Part shown: in pieces, positions 44,576 to 53,657 of the stretch
How positions within the stretch are numbered: position 1 is the first letter of the stretch
Layout: the number at the start of each line of letters is the position of its first letter
NCBI RefSeq assembly: GCF_042651485.1
Contig: NZ_JBHSDH010000013.1
Location: forward strand, 930,001 to 994,000
Origin: Sphingorhabdus_B arenilitoris
GTDB taxonomy: Bacteria > Pseudomonadota > Alphaproteobacteria > Sphingomonadales > Sphingomonadaceae
DNA length: 64,000 bases
Reading direction: 5' to 3'
Translations under genes and position numbers: made by a program
The notes under the pieces: generated by a model
What the model saw: only the letters and a program-made list of their open reading frames with translations
What the model was told of the DNA's origin: nothing
Databases searched by the model: none

Positions 44576-44782
44576 TAGCCCCTCCTACCGAGCGAAAATT
44601 ACCGATCATGCGTAAATTTTGCGTAAAAACTTAAGTGGTTTTGGTGTTGTCCAAGCTCTGGATAGAAAGCCGTTCACAGGACCAGATTTCATCACCTCAG
44701 TGGTCGACAAGCTTGCCTTTGCATATGACAACGATGTACATGGCCGGCGACATAATTGAATATTGAGAGAGAAAGCATCGTT

Positions 44783-45826
44783 ATGAACTACGCAAAAGCT
44801 ATCGCCATTGTCACGGCCTTCGCCGCAATGGGGACCATCGGCGAGGCAGCCGTTGCATCGGCCGATGCACCGCATTCGTCGTCCGCGAAAACCACGCCGA
44901 GTGAGCAAACGCCTGTTGAACAATTTGGCGCACTGTCGGTCACCGGAAACCGGATCACCGATGCATCGGGACGTGCTATTGCATTGTCAGGGGTCAGCCA
45001 TTTCTGGTCGAACAGCAATTGGGGTCAGGAGGGGTTATATACCGCAGAGGCGGTTGATTATTTTGCCGATGAATGGGATGCCTCGCTGTTCCGCGCGGCG
45101 ATGGGCGTGGATGCCGGTGGCGGCTATTTGGAGGATAAAGCCAATGAGGTCCGCACCCGCAAGGTAATTGACGCAGCCATAGAGAAAGGCGCTTATGTCT
45201 TGATCGATTGGCACTCGCATCATGCCGAGGATCATCCGGATGAAGCGGTTAAATTTTTTACCCGCATGGCCGAAATTTACGGCGACAAGCCCAATGTGAT
45301 TTATGAGATATATAACGAGCCGCTCAATATCAGCTGGTCTGACACGCTGAAGCCCTATTCCGAAAAAGTGATCGCAGCGATCCGCAAGGTCGATCCCGAC
45401 AATTTGATTATCGTGGGCACGCCCAATTGGTCGCAAGATGTGGATGTAGCAGCGAAAGACCCGATCCAGGGATATAACAATATCGCCTATACCATGCATT
45501 TTTATGCCGGCACGCACCGCGAGGAATTGCGCAAAAAGACTCAAGCAGCGCTTGATGCGGGCCTTGCGATATTTGTCACAGAATGGGGGGCGATCAATGC
45601 CAATGGCGACGGAGATGTCGATGCAGCATCGGTCGCAGAATGGTTCCAATTCCTCGACAAAAACTGCCTATCCAGCGCCAATTGGGCAGTCAGCACAAAG
45701 AAGGAAGGCGCATCCATTTTCAAAAGCAGCACGCCTCAAACCGGCCCATGGACCGACCGCGACCTGACCGCATCGGGCAAGCTGGTGAAAGGAATTGTGC
45801 ACGGCGGCACGCGTATTTGCGGCTAA
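44783..45826 (+). CDS. Secreted GH5 endoglucanase-like glycosidase
   Basis: About 347 aa with a Sec signal (residues 1-27) and a short Ser/Thr linker, then a GH5 barrel: IYEIYNEP with the acid/base Glu179, and IFVTEWGAIN with the nucleophile Glu267; HWHSHH-type histidines are at DWHSHHAED near 142. It closely follows the bacterial cellulase A (GH5_2) pattern, acting on beta-glucans outside the cytoplasm. No carbohydrate-binding module is present. I start at ATG 44783 (GAGAGAAAG upstream), not at an in-frame TTG at 44756. It shares a bidirectional terminator with katG. Confidence 0.92.
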   Translation: MNYAKAIAIVTAFAAMGTIGEAAVASADAPHSSSAKTTPSEQTPVEQFGALSVTGNRITDASGRAIALSGVSHFWSNSNWGQEGLYTAEAVDYFADEWDASLFRAAMGVDAGGGYLEDKANEVRTRKVIDAAIEKGAYVLIDWHSHHAEDHPDEAVKFFTRMAEIYGDKPNVIYEIYNEPLNISWSDTLKPYSEKVIAAIRKVDPDNLIIVGTPNWSQDVDVAAKDPIQGYNNIAYTMHFYAGTHREELRKKTQAALDAGLAIFVTEWGAINANGDGDVDAASVAEWFQFLDKNCLSSANWAVSTKKEGASIFKSSTPQTGPWTDRDLTASGKLVKGIVHGGTRICG

Positions 45827-45840
45827 GCTAAACGGGGCAT

Positions 45841-45880
45841 AAAAAAAGGCGGCCCGGTATAGTGCCGGACCGCCTTTTGT
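45841..45880. terminator. Bidirectional intrinsic terminator
   Basis: AAAAGGCGG-c-CCGG, loop, CCGG-a-CCGCCTTTT: a 13-bp stem with A-run and T-run on the two sides, between the convergent GH5 gene and katG. It should stop transcription from both directions. Confidence 0.93.
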
Positions 45881-45899
45881 AGATAATGTTGCCGCTCAA

Positions 45900-48071
45900 T
45901 CAGGCGAGATCGAAGCGGTCGTTATTCATAACCTTTGTCCATGCAGCGACAAAATCGTTCACGAATTTCTCGCCATTGTCGCTCTGCGCATAGGCTTCGG
46001 AAACCGCGCGCAGCTGCGAATTGGAACCGAAGACCAGGTCAACGCGGCTTGCCTTATATTTCGGCGCACCGCTCTTGCGGTCGTGACCTGTATATTCCTC
46101 TTCGCTGCTACCATCCACAGGCGTCCATTTGGTACCCATGTCCAGCAAGTTGACGAAGAAATCATTGGTCAGATGGCCCACACGGTCTGTAAATACGCCA
46201 TGTTCGCGGCCTCCGCTATTGGCGCCAAGCACGCGAAGCCCGCCGACCAATGCCGTCATTTCGGGGATCGACAGGCCAAGAAGCTGCGCTTTATCGATCA
46301 ACATCTCTTCGGTCTTCACACCGGCTTTCGTTTTCAGATAGTTGCGGAAACCATCGGCAAACGGCTCCAGCGGTTCAAAGCTTTCGGCGTCGGTATGTTC
46401 GTCACCTGCATCTCCGCGTCCACCGGTGAAAGGAACAGAAACCTTGTAACCTGCGTCATGCGCCGCCTTCTCAACCGCGGCCGTTCCGGCAAGAACAATG
46501 GCATCAGCCATCGACAAATCGCCTTTCAGCTCTTCGATCTTGGCCAATACTTTAGCAAGCTCTGCCGGATCGTTGGCTTCCCAATCCTTTTGCGGAGCCA
46601 GCCGCACACGTGCGCCGTTCGCGCCGCCGCGGTGATCCGAATTGCGGTATGAGGATGCTGAAGCCCACGCGGCCTTCACAAGCTCGCTCACGCTCAGCCC
46701 GCTGCTGAGGATTTTTGCTTTGAAATCGGAAACCGCGCTGTCCGATGGCATGGCGCCAGCGGGCACGGGATCCTGCCAAATCAGGTCTTCGGCAGGAACG
46801 TCCGGTCCTTTATAGCGGATTTTGGGTCCCATATCGCGGTGGCATAGTTTAAACCATGCGCGCGCGAATGCGTCGTCCAACTGCTCAGGATGCGCCAAGA
46901 AGCGCTCCGAAATCTTGCGGTAATCAGGATCCATTTTCAGCGCCATGTCCGCCGTGGTCATGATCGTGGGAACCTTCTTCGAAGGATCGCGCGCATCGGG
47001 CGCCATATCTTCGGGTTCGGGGTCGATCGGTGTCCATTGCTGCGCACCTGCGGGGCTATGCACCAGCTTATAGTCATATTTGAACAGCAGCCGGAAATAA
47101 TCATGGCTCCAGCTTGTTGGGTTGTTCGACCATGATCCTTCGATGCCCGAAGTGGTAATGTTGCCCGCCGCAATTTCATCTTCATTATGCAGCCAGCCGA
47201 AGCCTTGCAGATGCAGGTGCTCGCCTTCGGGTGATCCGCCAAATGTGTCCGCAGGTTTTGCGCCGTGCGCTTTACCAAAGGCGTGACCGCCCGCGGTTAG
47301 CGCGACGGTTTCTTCGTCATTCATCGCCATGCGCGCGAATGTTTCGCGCATATCGCGTGCCGACAACAAGGGTTCAGCAATACCGCCCGGACCTTCCGGA
47401 TTGACGTAGATCAGGCCCATCTGGATCGCCGCCAGCGGATTTTCGATCATCGTGCCTTTGTCTTCGATGATGCGGGTTTCAACGCCCTGATCCACCCATA
47501 GCTCTTCGGTGCCCCAATAGGTCATTTCGGGTTCGTATACATCGGCGCGGCCGCCGCCGAAACCGAACACTGGTCCGCCCATGCTTTCAATCGCCACGTT
47601 ACCGGCCAGGATGAAAAGGTCGGCCCAGCTTACTTGATTGCCGTATTTTTGTTTGATCGGCCAAAGCAGGCGGCGCGCCTTGTCAAGGTTGCCGTTGTCT
47701 GGCCAGCTGTTGAGCGGGGCGAAACGCTGCTGCCCGCTGCCCGCACCGCCGCGGCCATCGCCGGTGCGATAGGTGCCAGCTGCATGCCATGCCATGCGGA
47801 TGAAGAAGGGACCATAATGACCATAATCAGCGGGCCACCACTCCTGGCTATCCGTCATCAAAGCGGTGAGATCGTTTTTCAAACCCTGATAGTCTACTTT
47901 GCTAAATGCTTCCGCATAGTTGAAATCTTCACCCAGCGGGTTTGCGCTTTTCCCGCCTTGGGTCAGGATTTCCAGTTGCAGCGAATCCGGCCACCAATCC
48001 TTATTTGTGCGGCCCAGTAGCGAGCGCTGTTCACCCTCATGCATTACTGGGCATTTGCTCATCTCATTCAT
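45900..48071 (-). CDS. katG: Catalase-peroxidase
   Basis: About 723 aa bifunctional haem enzyme that destroys hydrogen peroxide. The distal site is RMAWHAAGTYR (Arg, Trp, His), the proximal haem ligand is in TAGGHAFGKAHG, and the second, degenerate peroxidase half is present, giving the usual length. I choose ATG 48071 because GGAG lies seven bases before it; an in-frame ATG at 48089 has none. The 108-base upstream region is AT-rich and contains ATAG-like half-sites, but I cannot claim an OxyR box. It ends at the shared terminator. Confidence 0.97.
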   Translation of the reverse strand: MNEMSKCPVMHEGEQRSLLGRTNKDWWPDSLQLEILTQGGKSANPLGEDFNYAEAFSKVDYQGLKNDLTALMTDSQEWWPADYGHYGPFFIRMAWHAAGTYRTGDGRGGAGSGQQRFAPLNSWPDNGNLDKARRLLWPIKQKYGNQVSWADLFILAGNVAIESMGGPVFGFGGGRADVYEPEMTYWGTEELWVDQGVETRIIEDKGTMIENPLAAIQMGLIYVNPEGPGGIAEPLLSARDMRETFARMAMNDEETVALTAGGHAFGKAHGAKPADTFGGSPEGEHLHLQGFGWLHNEDEIAAGNITTSGIEGSWSNNPTSWSHDYFRLLFKYDYKLVHSPAGAQQWTPIDPEPEDMAPDARDPSKKVPTIMTTADMALKMDPDYRKISERFLAHPEQLDDAFARAWFKLCHRDMGPKIRYKGPDVPAEDLIWQDPVPAGAMPSDSAVSDFKAKILSSGLSVSELVKAAWASASSYRNSDHRGGANGARVRLAPQKDWEANDPAELAKVLAKIEELKGDLSMADAIVLAGTAAVEKAAHDAGYKVSVPFTGGRGDAGDEHTDAESFEPLEPFADGFRNYLKTKAGVKTEEMLIDKAQLLGLSIPEMTALVGGLRVLGANSGGREHGVFTDRVGHLTNDFFVNLLDMGTKWTPVDGSSEEEYTGHDRKSGAPKYKASRVDLVFGSNSQLRAVSEAYAQSDNGEKFVNDFVAAWTKVMNNDRFDLA

Positions 48072-48197
48072 TATGACTCTCCATTTCATCGGGGGATTAT
48101 GATTTATTAGATATCACTATAAACTATCAATTTTATAAGGCCATCTACCAACAGATTTTATGACATAGACATATAGGGTTTTTCGATCAAACCTAGT

Positions 48198-49346
48198 TTA
48201 AGCATCGGAAAAAGCGATAATTCCCTGATTTAACAGCGTAACGAGCGTCGGTGCTGCACCCGGTAAGTTCAACAACTCCGTATCAATATCTGCCTGCATA
48301 TTGGCACAGAGCAGACGAGCAAAATCGGCAAACGCATCGGTGCAGGCAAATTCTTGCCCATCGGCAAACAACATGACGTTTCCGCCCTCCTGCTCAATAA
48401 AGGCCAGTCTTGCCGCCGGATTACGCAGCAGCACAGCGCCGTTCGCGGCAGCGGTGATCAGGCTATTCTCTGTGAATTTTTCTTCCGCTGCCCAGTCTAT
48501 TTCAGGATATTTGGCTAAACTGCTATACCGCCCAAACCAGCGAGCAAATTCCGCTCGGTCGGACAGCGCCCGGATCACCATATCGTGTAATCTGGCAATC
48601 GCGTCAGGGCTGATTTCTCCGGCATTTCCTTGCATAGTCAAATCGGGGTCGGTGTAGCGCGGATCAGCCGCCATCGTTTCAATGATATGGTCACAATAAT
48701 CGCCCAGCATTTCGCCCGCAGATGGGGCCCGAAAACCTACCGAATAGGTCATGCAATCATCACCAACCGCAATGCCATTATGCGAAATGCCGGGCGGAAC
48801 ATAAAGCATATCGCCGGGTTCGAGCAGCCATTCTTCCTGCACTTCAAAGTCAGCGAGCAAACGCAGGTCATCATGCGGGACGAGAGGGCTATCGCCATTA
48901 CAAGCGCCGCCAACTTGCCAGCGCCGCCGCCCCAAGCCCTGTATCAAGAATACATCATATTGATCAAAATGCGCGCCCACCCCTCCGCCATCGGTGGCAT
49001 AGCTGACCATCACATCATCAATCCGCCAATCGGGAATGAAACGGAAAGGCGCGATCAACGCGGCAACCTCTGGAGAAAAATGATCAACCGCCTGCACCAA
49101 CAACGTCCATGGTGCCAAGCCCATTTCGGCAAAGCGGCTATCTGAAAAGGGGCCAAACTCGGCCCTTGGACCGTCCGCGTCTTGAACCACCAGCCGCGAC
49201 TCCACCTCCGCTTCGCAGGCCAGCCCCGCCAATTCGTCGGGCGTGAGCGGGTTTTGCCAATTATCAAACGCGCCCCGGATCAGCATTGGTTTTTTCTGCC
49301 AATAATCGCGCAGAAACACATCGGGATCAAAATGGGTGAGTTGCAT
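48198..49346 (-). CDS. RoxA/YcfD-type JmjC ribosomal oxygenase
   Basis: 382-aa Fe(II)/2-oxoglutarate cupin hydroxylase. The metal triad is GAHFDQYD (His and Asp) and the later ISHNG His, with the KPMLIRGAF start and VPPGISHNG typical of the YcfD family, which hydroxylates arginine of ribosomal protein L16. The C-terminal winged-helix region is present. The gene is tandem with katG but 108 bases separate them. The start codon lies 127 bases from the divergent rluE start, so the two promoters probably share that gap. Confidence 0.88.
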   Translation of the reverse strand: MQLTHFDPDVFLRDYWQKKPMLIRGAFDNWQNPLTPDELAGLACEAEVESRLVVQDADGPRAEFGPFSDSRFAEMGLAPWTLLVQAVDHFSPEVAALIAPFRFIPDWRIDDVMVSYATDGGGVGAHFDQYDVFLIQGLGRRRWQVGGACNGDSPLVPHDDLRLLADFEVQEEWLLEPGDMLYVPPGISHNGIAVGDDCMTYSVGFRAPSAGEMLGDYCDHIIETMAADPRYTDPDLTMQGNAGEISPDAIARLHDMVIRALSDRAEFARWFGRYSSLAKYPEIDWAAEEKFTENSLITAAANGAVLLRNPAARLAFIEQEGGNVMLFADGQEFACTDAFADFARLLCANMQADIDTELLNLPGAAPTLVTLLNQGIIAFSDA

Positions 49347-49473
49347 AGACTTCTGCTACACGGATTTGCGCGCAGGGGCAGCGGTAAATTTATACTTTGG
49401 TTGCAAAACTCCCGCTCGGTATTGCCAACCGGGCGTGTTTGCCAAAATCCTGCCATGGTGCCAAAGGAGGTTC

Positions 49474-50022
49474 ATGGCCAAACTTATCCTGTTTAACAAA
49501 CCGTATGGTGTGCTGTCGCAATTTACCGACCGGGGCAGCGAAACCGTGCGCGAAACGCTGTCCGATTATATCGCTATGCCCGGTATATATCCCGCAGGGC
49601 GGCTTGACCGCGACAGCGAAGGCTTGCTGCTCCTCACCGATGACGGGCGGCTGCAATCGCGCATATCTGATCCCAAATACAAGTTGCCAAAAACCTATTT
49701 GGTTCAAGTGGAGGGCGAGGCCACCGATACCGCTCTCGCAAAGCTGGAACAGGGGATTCTGCTGAAAGATGGCATGACCGCACCGGCTAAGGCCCAGCGG
49801 ATTGATCCGCCCGATTTATGGGAACGCGATCCGCCAGTGCGCTTTCGTAAAACCGTGCCTGATTGCTGGATTAGCCTTACTATCCGAGAAGGACGCAACC
49901 GGCAAGTCCGGCGCATGACCGCCGCCGCTGGCTTACCAACATTGCGGTTGATACGCTGTGCGATTGGCGAATGGACTTTGGATGGTATTGATCCGGGCAC
50001 CTGGAAACATATCAAAATTTAG
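49474..50022 (+). CDS. rluE: 23S rRNA pseudouridine synthase RluE-type
   Basis: 182 aa, a compact RsuA/RluE-family enzyme without an S4 domain. Catalytic Asp lies in AGRLDRDSEGLLLLTDDG; KLPKTYLVQVEGE and REGRNRQVRRMTAA follow. RluE acts on U2457 of 23S rRNA in E. coli; the same target here is inferred. The start is certain: AAAGGAGG precedes the ATG at 49474. The frame is open 138 bases further upstream, into the start of the divergent RoxA-type gene, which is not coding. Confidence 0.92.
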   Translation: MAKLILFNKPYGVLSQFTDRGSETVRETLSDYIAMPGIYPAGRLDRDSEGLLLLTDDGRLQSRISDPKYKLPKTYLVQVEGEATDTALAKLEQGILLKDGMTAPAKAQRIDPPDLWERDPPVRFRKTVPDCWISLTIREGRNRQVRRMTAAAGLPTLRLIRCAIGEWTLDGIDPGTWKHIKI

Positions 50023-50062
50023 GACGCTTACCCCATCAGGTATAACCCAAATGGTTATTGCC

Positions 50063-52156
50063 TTAGTCATAAACTCGGTCGGCCTGTGCCACGGCCTCGG
50101 ATGCACGCAAGGCGGAAATGATCCGCATCAAATGATGCAGATCATGCACCTCCAGATCGATTTCAAAAGTATGGAATTGTTGATCTCGCGCGGTCAGGCG
50201 CAGGTTCAGGATATTCGCTTTTTGAAAACCAAATATCCCGGCAATTTCCCCCAATGTGCCGGGCCTGTTATGGATGATCGCACGCACCCGGGCCGCAGCA
50301 CCGTCGCTATCTTGGCCCCAGCTTAAATCCACCCAGTCGATATCCATTCCGCTGGCAAGCCGGTCGCATTCAATCGTGTGAACTTCAACAGGCTGATCGG
50401 GGATGCGCAGACCTACAATTCGGTCGCCGGGCACCGGGTGACAGCAATCACCCAGATGGTAACCCATTCCGGGCGTCAATCCGCGTATCGATATCGCCCG
50501 TTCCTGACTGGCCCATTCTGCATCTATTTCATCGGTATCGAAACCCGGGACGAGCGCCTGAATCAATTGCTTGTCATTGATTTTACCAGTGCCAACCGCG
50601 TGCATCAAATCATCTTCGCTGTCATAGCCGAGCCGTTCGGTCGCAGCAATCAGCGCTTTTTTGCCAATCTTCATGGGCGCGCGTTGCACGACTTCGTCAT
50701 ACAGCTCCCGTCCAATGGCGATAAGCTCATCGCGTTCCTGAAAACGAACATGTCGCCGGATCGCGGCACGGGCCTTGCCTGTCACAACAAAATTGAGCCA
50801 ATTGGCCTGCGGCTCTTGCGCTGCGCTTTTCAATATCTCAACCATATCGCCGTTGGCCAATTGGGTGCGCAGCGGGACGTGGCGTCCGTTAATCTTGGCC
50901 CCAACGGTTTTATCGCCGAGGTCAGTATGCACGGCGTAGGCAAAGTCAACCGCAGTTGCGCCCTTGGGTAATTGGTGCAACGCGCCTTTCGGGCTAAAAG
51001 CAAAGATGCGGTCTTGATACATGGCCATCCGCGCATTTTCGAGCAGCTCTTCGGCATCGTGGCTGGTATCTAAAATCTCGATCAAATCGCGAATCCAGCC
51101 CGCCTGCCCGTCGGATGCGCCATGTTGTTTATAGGCCCAATGAGCGGCAAAGCCGAATTCTGACGCTTCATGCATTGCCTTGCTGCGAATTTGGACTTCC
51201 ACCCGCATATTTTGTGCGAATAGTATCGTCGTGTGGATCGACCGGTACCCATTGCGTTTGGGGGTGGAAATAAAATCCTTAAACCGCCCCGGGACCATTT
51301 GCCATTTGCGGTGCAGCACGCCCAGCGCCCAGTAGCAATCTTCCGGATTTTCGGTAATGATGCGAAAGGCGTTAATATCGGACAGCTGATCAAAGGCAAC
51401 ATGGCGTTCCTGCATCTTGCGCCAGATCGAATAAGGGTGTTTTTCGCGTCCCGATACCGTGACTTTCAACCCGTGACGGTGCATCTCTTTACTGATCCCA
51501 TCATTGATCGAATCCAAGCTGATATCCGCATTTTCCCGGATATGTTTCAGCCGTCGGGTAATCGTCTCATATGCCTCGGGCTCCAGCTGTTCAAAGGCGA
51601 GCAGCTGCATCTCCCGCATATATTCATACATGCCAATGCGTTCCGCCAGCGGGGCATAAATATCCATAGTTTCTTTGGCGATGCGGCGGCGCTTTTCCTC
51701 GCTTTTTATATAATGCAAGGTCCGCATATTATGCAGCCGGTCGGCGAGCTTAACCAACAGCACGCGGATATCATTGGAGATGGCCAGCAGGAATTTGCGC
51801 AAATTTTCAGCCGCGCGTTCATCCTCTGTCTGTGCCTCTATCTTCGACAGCTTCGTCACGCCGTCGACCAGCTGCGCCACTTCGCTTCCAAATTTGGCTT
51901 CGACATCTTCGATAGTGGTCAGCGTATCTTCAACCGTGTCATGGAGCAGCGCGGTGATGATGGTTTCCTCATCCATCTTCAAGTCGGTCATTAATCCTGC
52001 CACCTCAACTGGATGGCTGAAATACGGATCGCCGCTTGCGCGTTTTTGGCTGCCATGCATCTGCACAGTGTAAACATAGGCCCGGTTCAGCCGGTCCTCA
52101 TCCACATCGGGGGCATAAGCACGCACCCGGTCCACCAATTCATATTGCCGCATCAT
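50063..52156 (-). CDS. rsh: Bifunctional (p)ppGpp synthetase/hydrolase
   Basis: 697-aa RelA/SpoT homologue of the single-Rsh kind found in alphaproteobacteria. The HD hydrolase domain (HDTVED at 72-77) is intact, the synthetase domain has RFKDFISTPKRNGYRSIH near 291-308, followed by TGS (about 386-445), a Cys-containing zinc-finger-like region (DCCHPVPGD near 570) and a C-terminal ACT domain (about 623-690). Both activities should therefore be present. It governs the stringent response. rpoZ, often a neighbour, is not present in the 216-base upstream gap. Confidence 0.96.
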   Translation of the reverse strand: MMRQYELVDRVRAYAPDVDEDRLNRAYVYTVQMHGSQKRASGDPYFSHPVEVAGLMTDLKMDEETIITALLHDTVEDTLTTIEDVEAKFGSEVAQLVDGVTKLSKIEAQTEDERAAENLRKFLLAISNDIRVLLVKLADRLHNMRTLHYIKSEEKRRRIAKETMDIYAPLAERIGMYEYMREMQLLAFEQLEPEAYETITRRLKHIRENADISLDSINDGISKEMHRHGLKVTVSGREKHPYSIWRKMQERHVAFDQLSDINAFRIITENPEDCYWALGVLHRKWQMVPGRFKDFISTPKRNGYRSIHTTILFAQNMRVEVQIRSKAMHEASEFGFAAHWAYKQHGASDGQAGWIRDLIEILDTSHDAEELLENARMAMYQDRIFAFSPKGALHQLPKGATAVDFAYAVHTDLGDKTVGAKINGRHVPLRTQLANGDMVEILKSAAQEPQANWLNFVVTGKARAAIRRHVRFQERDELIAIGRELYDEVVQRAPMKIGKKALIAATERLGYDSEDDLMHAVGTGKINDKQLIQALVPGFDTDEIDAEWASQERAISIRGLTPGMGYHLGDCCHPVPGDRIVGLRIPDQPVEVHTIECDRLASGMDIDWVDLSWGQDSDGAAARVRAIIHNRPGTLGEIAGIFGFQKANILNLRLTARDQQFHTFEIDLEVHDLHHLMRIISALRASEAVAQADRVYD

Positions 52157-52372
52157 ATTATGCTAGCTTGGGGCAAATGCGCTGTGTTGCAACAAAAAAA
52201 TGCGCCAGATCCGCTGTTTTTGCATCATCCAATGCAGGATATAATGCAGGCAGGCGGACCGGCGCAGTCTATTTTCCGATTCTACCGGCGACATGCGGGG
52301 CAAAAAGCCGTTATGCCGCGGGCCGAAGCCCTGAGGGGGTGAGGAGAGCAGAAACGGAAAGAAAGTGACAAA

Positions 52373-52747
52373 TTATTTTGCAGCGGCAACGGCTGACGGC
52401 GCTCCTGCACCGCCTTTGTTATTGCAGCTGGCGATATCTTGTGCGTCAAATTCACGGCCACCCGCTTGAAACGATTTTACCGCGCCCAATTCTTTGACCA
52501 CCGCGATGCACATATTCTTATGCGCCGTAGAGGCCAACGGAGCAGCACATTGTCCATCGGTGCATGTCACAAACACGCCCTTGATACGCTGCTTCGTAGT
52601 CACGCTGTTTTGCGTCAATTCAATGGTATAAAAATTGACACCGGGCTTGACCGCATGAGCTTGCGGCGCGACAAATAAGAGAGTGAAGCTGACAAACAGG
52701 GCGCATAGCAGAGCGCCCAAACGAGATGAAAACCGGGAGAGGGTCAT
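52373..52747 (-). CDS. Exported CC_3452-family protein
   Basis: 124 aa. Sec signal ending in AHA, then a small domain with the four-Cys pattern CTDGQC, NMCIAVVKELGAVKSF, GGREFD and IASCN that marks the CC_3452 family, well represented in sphingomonads and Caulobacter. The function is unknown; disulfide bonds are likely. It is divergent from an HxlR-type regulator across a gap with inverted repeats, so it is probably regulated by that protein. Confidence 0.85.
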   Translation of the reverse strand: MTLSRFSSRLGALLCALFVSFTLLFVAPQAHAVKPGVNFYTIELTQNSVTTKQRIKGVFVTCTDGQCAAPLASTAHKNMCIAVVKELGAVKSFQAGGREFDAQDIASCNNKGGAGAPSAVAAAK

Positions 52748-52777
52748 CGTTTATTCCTTTTCAAATTTATGATTCGC

Positions 52778-52831
52778 TTTTAAGTTGCGAATCGCTACTT
52801 AAATAACCTCGAATTAGGTTGCAACTTAAAA
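52778..52831. promoter_or_regulatory. Operator array between CC_3452 and HxlR genes
   Basis: A 19-base near-perfect palindrome AAGTTGCG-AAT-CGCTACTT (52782-52800; one mismatched pair) overlaps the left arm of a longer inverted repeat: TTTTAAGTTGC at 52778-52788 and its exact complement GCAACTTAAAA at 52821-52831. Arm centres are about 43 bases apart, near four helical turns. This is the layout expected for cooperative binding of a dimeric regulator, and the adjacent HxlR gene is the obvious candidate. Confidence 0.7.
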
Positions 52832-52891
52832 CTGATATAAATTTTGATTTTATACCCGCTATCGCCCTACAATGATGGGCAAGGAGATTTT

Positions 52892-53410
52892 ATGGGCAAA
52901 TTGAGAGAATCGCTGCGTGACATTGATGATTGCGGTCTGCCCAATGCGTTGGAGGCAATGGGGGAACGCTGGTCATTCATGATCCTGCGTGCATCATTCA
53001 ACGGCGTGTATCATTTTGAGGAATTTCTGTCCGAAATTGGCATTGCCCGAAACATTTTGGCGAACCGTCTCACCAAGTTAACAGAGGCAGGCATATTACA
53101 CCGCACGCCCTGCCCCAATGATCGCCGTAAGGTGGAATATCGCCTTACCGAAAAGGGGCTTGATTTACTTCCGGCGATGATCGCATTGCGCCAATGGGGC
53201 GAAAAATGGGGCACTGGTATCGTTTCCAATCCGGTATTGGTGGACGAAAAAGATCAGCAACCAATCTTACCCGTTACCATCAGAAGCCATGACGATAAAG
53301 TTTTGGGACCAAAGGATTTATGCTGGCTTGACGCGAGCGAAATTAAAGAAATCGGATATACCGGTCATGATGCTGCGCCAAACAATGTGCGCAAAATCGG
53401 CACCATGTGA
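52892..53410 (+). CDS. HxlR-family transcriptional regulator
   Basis: 172 aa. Winged-helix HxlR domain: IDDCGLPNALEAMGERWSF, IARNILANRLTKLTEAGIL (recognition helix region) and DRRKVEYRLTEKGLDLLP. A conserved cysteine lies near residue 12, where redox-sensing members carry theirs. The start at 52892 has a strong AAGGAG; the upstream frame is discarded. The C-terminal 60 residues are an extension of unknown role. It probably represses itself and the divergent CC_3452 gene through the inverted repeats between them. Confidence 0.9.
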   Translation: MGKLRESLRDIDDCGLPNALEAMGERWSFMILRASFNGVYHFEEFLSEIGIARNILANRLTKLTEAGILHRTPCPNDRRKVEYRLTEKGLDLLPAMIALRQWGEKWGTGIVSNPVLVDEKDQQPILPVTIRSHDDKVLGPKDLCWLDASEIKEIGYTGHDAAPNNVRKIGTM

Positions 53411-53473
53411 ATATATCATAACATACTGAAATAAAACATCATCTTACCCCTATTTACAGGTTAGAAAGTAAGT

Positions 53474-53502
53474 TTGAGTTTTGTCCGCGAATCTGCTATA
53501 AG
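53474..53502 (+). promoter_or_regulatory. Likely sigma-70 promoter of carD
   Basis: TTGAGT (53474-53479), 17 bases, TATAAG (53497-53502), close to consensus and correctly spaced. Transcription would begin near 53509, leaving a leader of about 145 bases before carD. Confidence 0.6.
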
Positions 53503-53531
53503 CTTCGCACCGGCTTAGTTTTAGGCCTCCT

Positions 53532-53558
53532 CATCATGCGCCATTTTTGGCCATGATG
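53532..53558 (+). promoter_or_regulatory. Hairpin in the carD leader
   Basis: CATCATG-(C bulge)-GCCA pairs with TGGCCATGATG around a TTTT loop, an 11-bp stem. No U-run follows, so it is not an intrinsic terminator. It covers the ATG codons of a short leader frame and may affect mRNA stability or translation. Confidence 0.55.
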
Positions 53559-53657
53559 CAGACAGGAGAATTTCAGATCATCGAGCGCCAATTTAATGAG
53601 AAGCGCCACTATCATTCTCCAAAGAAGTATTTTTCCAGAAAGGGTCCATATTTATGA
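53553..53657 (+). CDS. Possible leader peptide coupled to carD
   Basis: 34-codon frame (start ATG at 53553 or 53556) giving a basic peptide with QFNEKRHYH and KKYFSRKGPYL. Its TGA overlaps the carD ATG by four bases (ATGA), the arrangement of translationally coupled genes. Both ATG codons lie in the hairpin stem and there is no good ribosome binding site before them, so translation is unproven; it may be chance. Confidence 0.25.
   Translation: MMQTGEFQIIERQFNEKRHYHSPKKYFSRKGPYL

Noticed and set aside
48090..48197. OxyR box upstream of katG
   Set aside because: ATAG-like half-sites are present but their spacing does not match the known OxyR pattern; the AT-rich context makes chance likely.
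49336..49473. Upstream extension of the RluE frame
   Set aside because: A near-perfect AAAGGAGG ribosome binding site lies before the internal ATG at 49474, and the extension runs into the start of the divergent oxygenase gene.
50378..51994. Long plus-strand frames opposite rsh
   Set aside because: Shadow frames of a well-supported gene; their proteins show no domain and are typical antisense by-products.
52157..52372. rpoZ between rsh and the CC_3452 gene
   Set aside because: The 216-base gap contains no frame of the right length or sequence.
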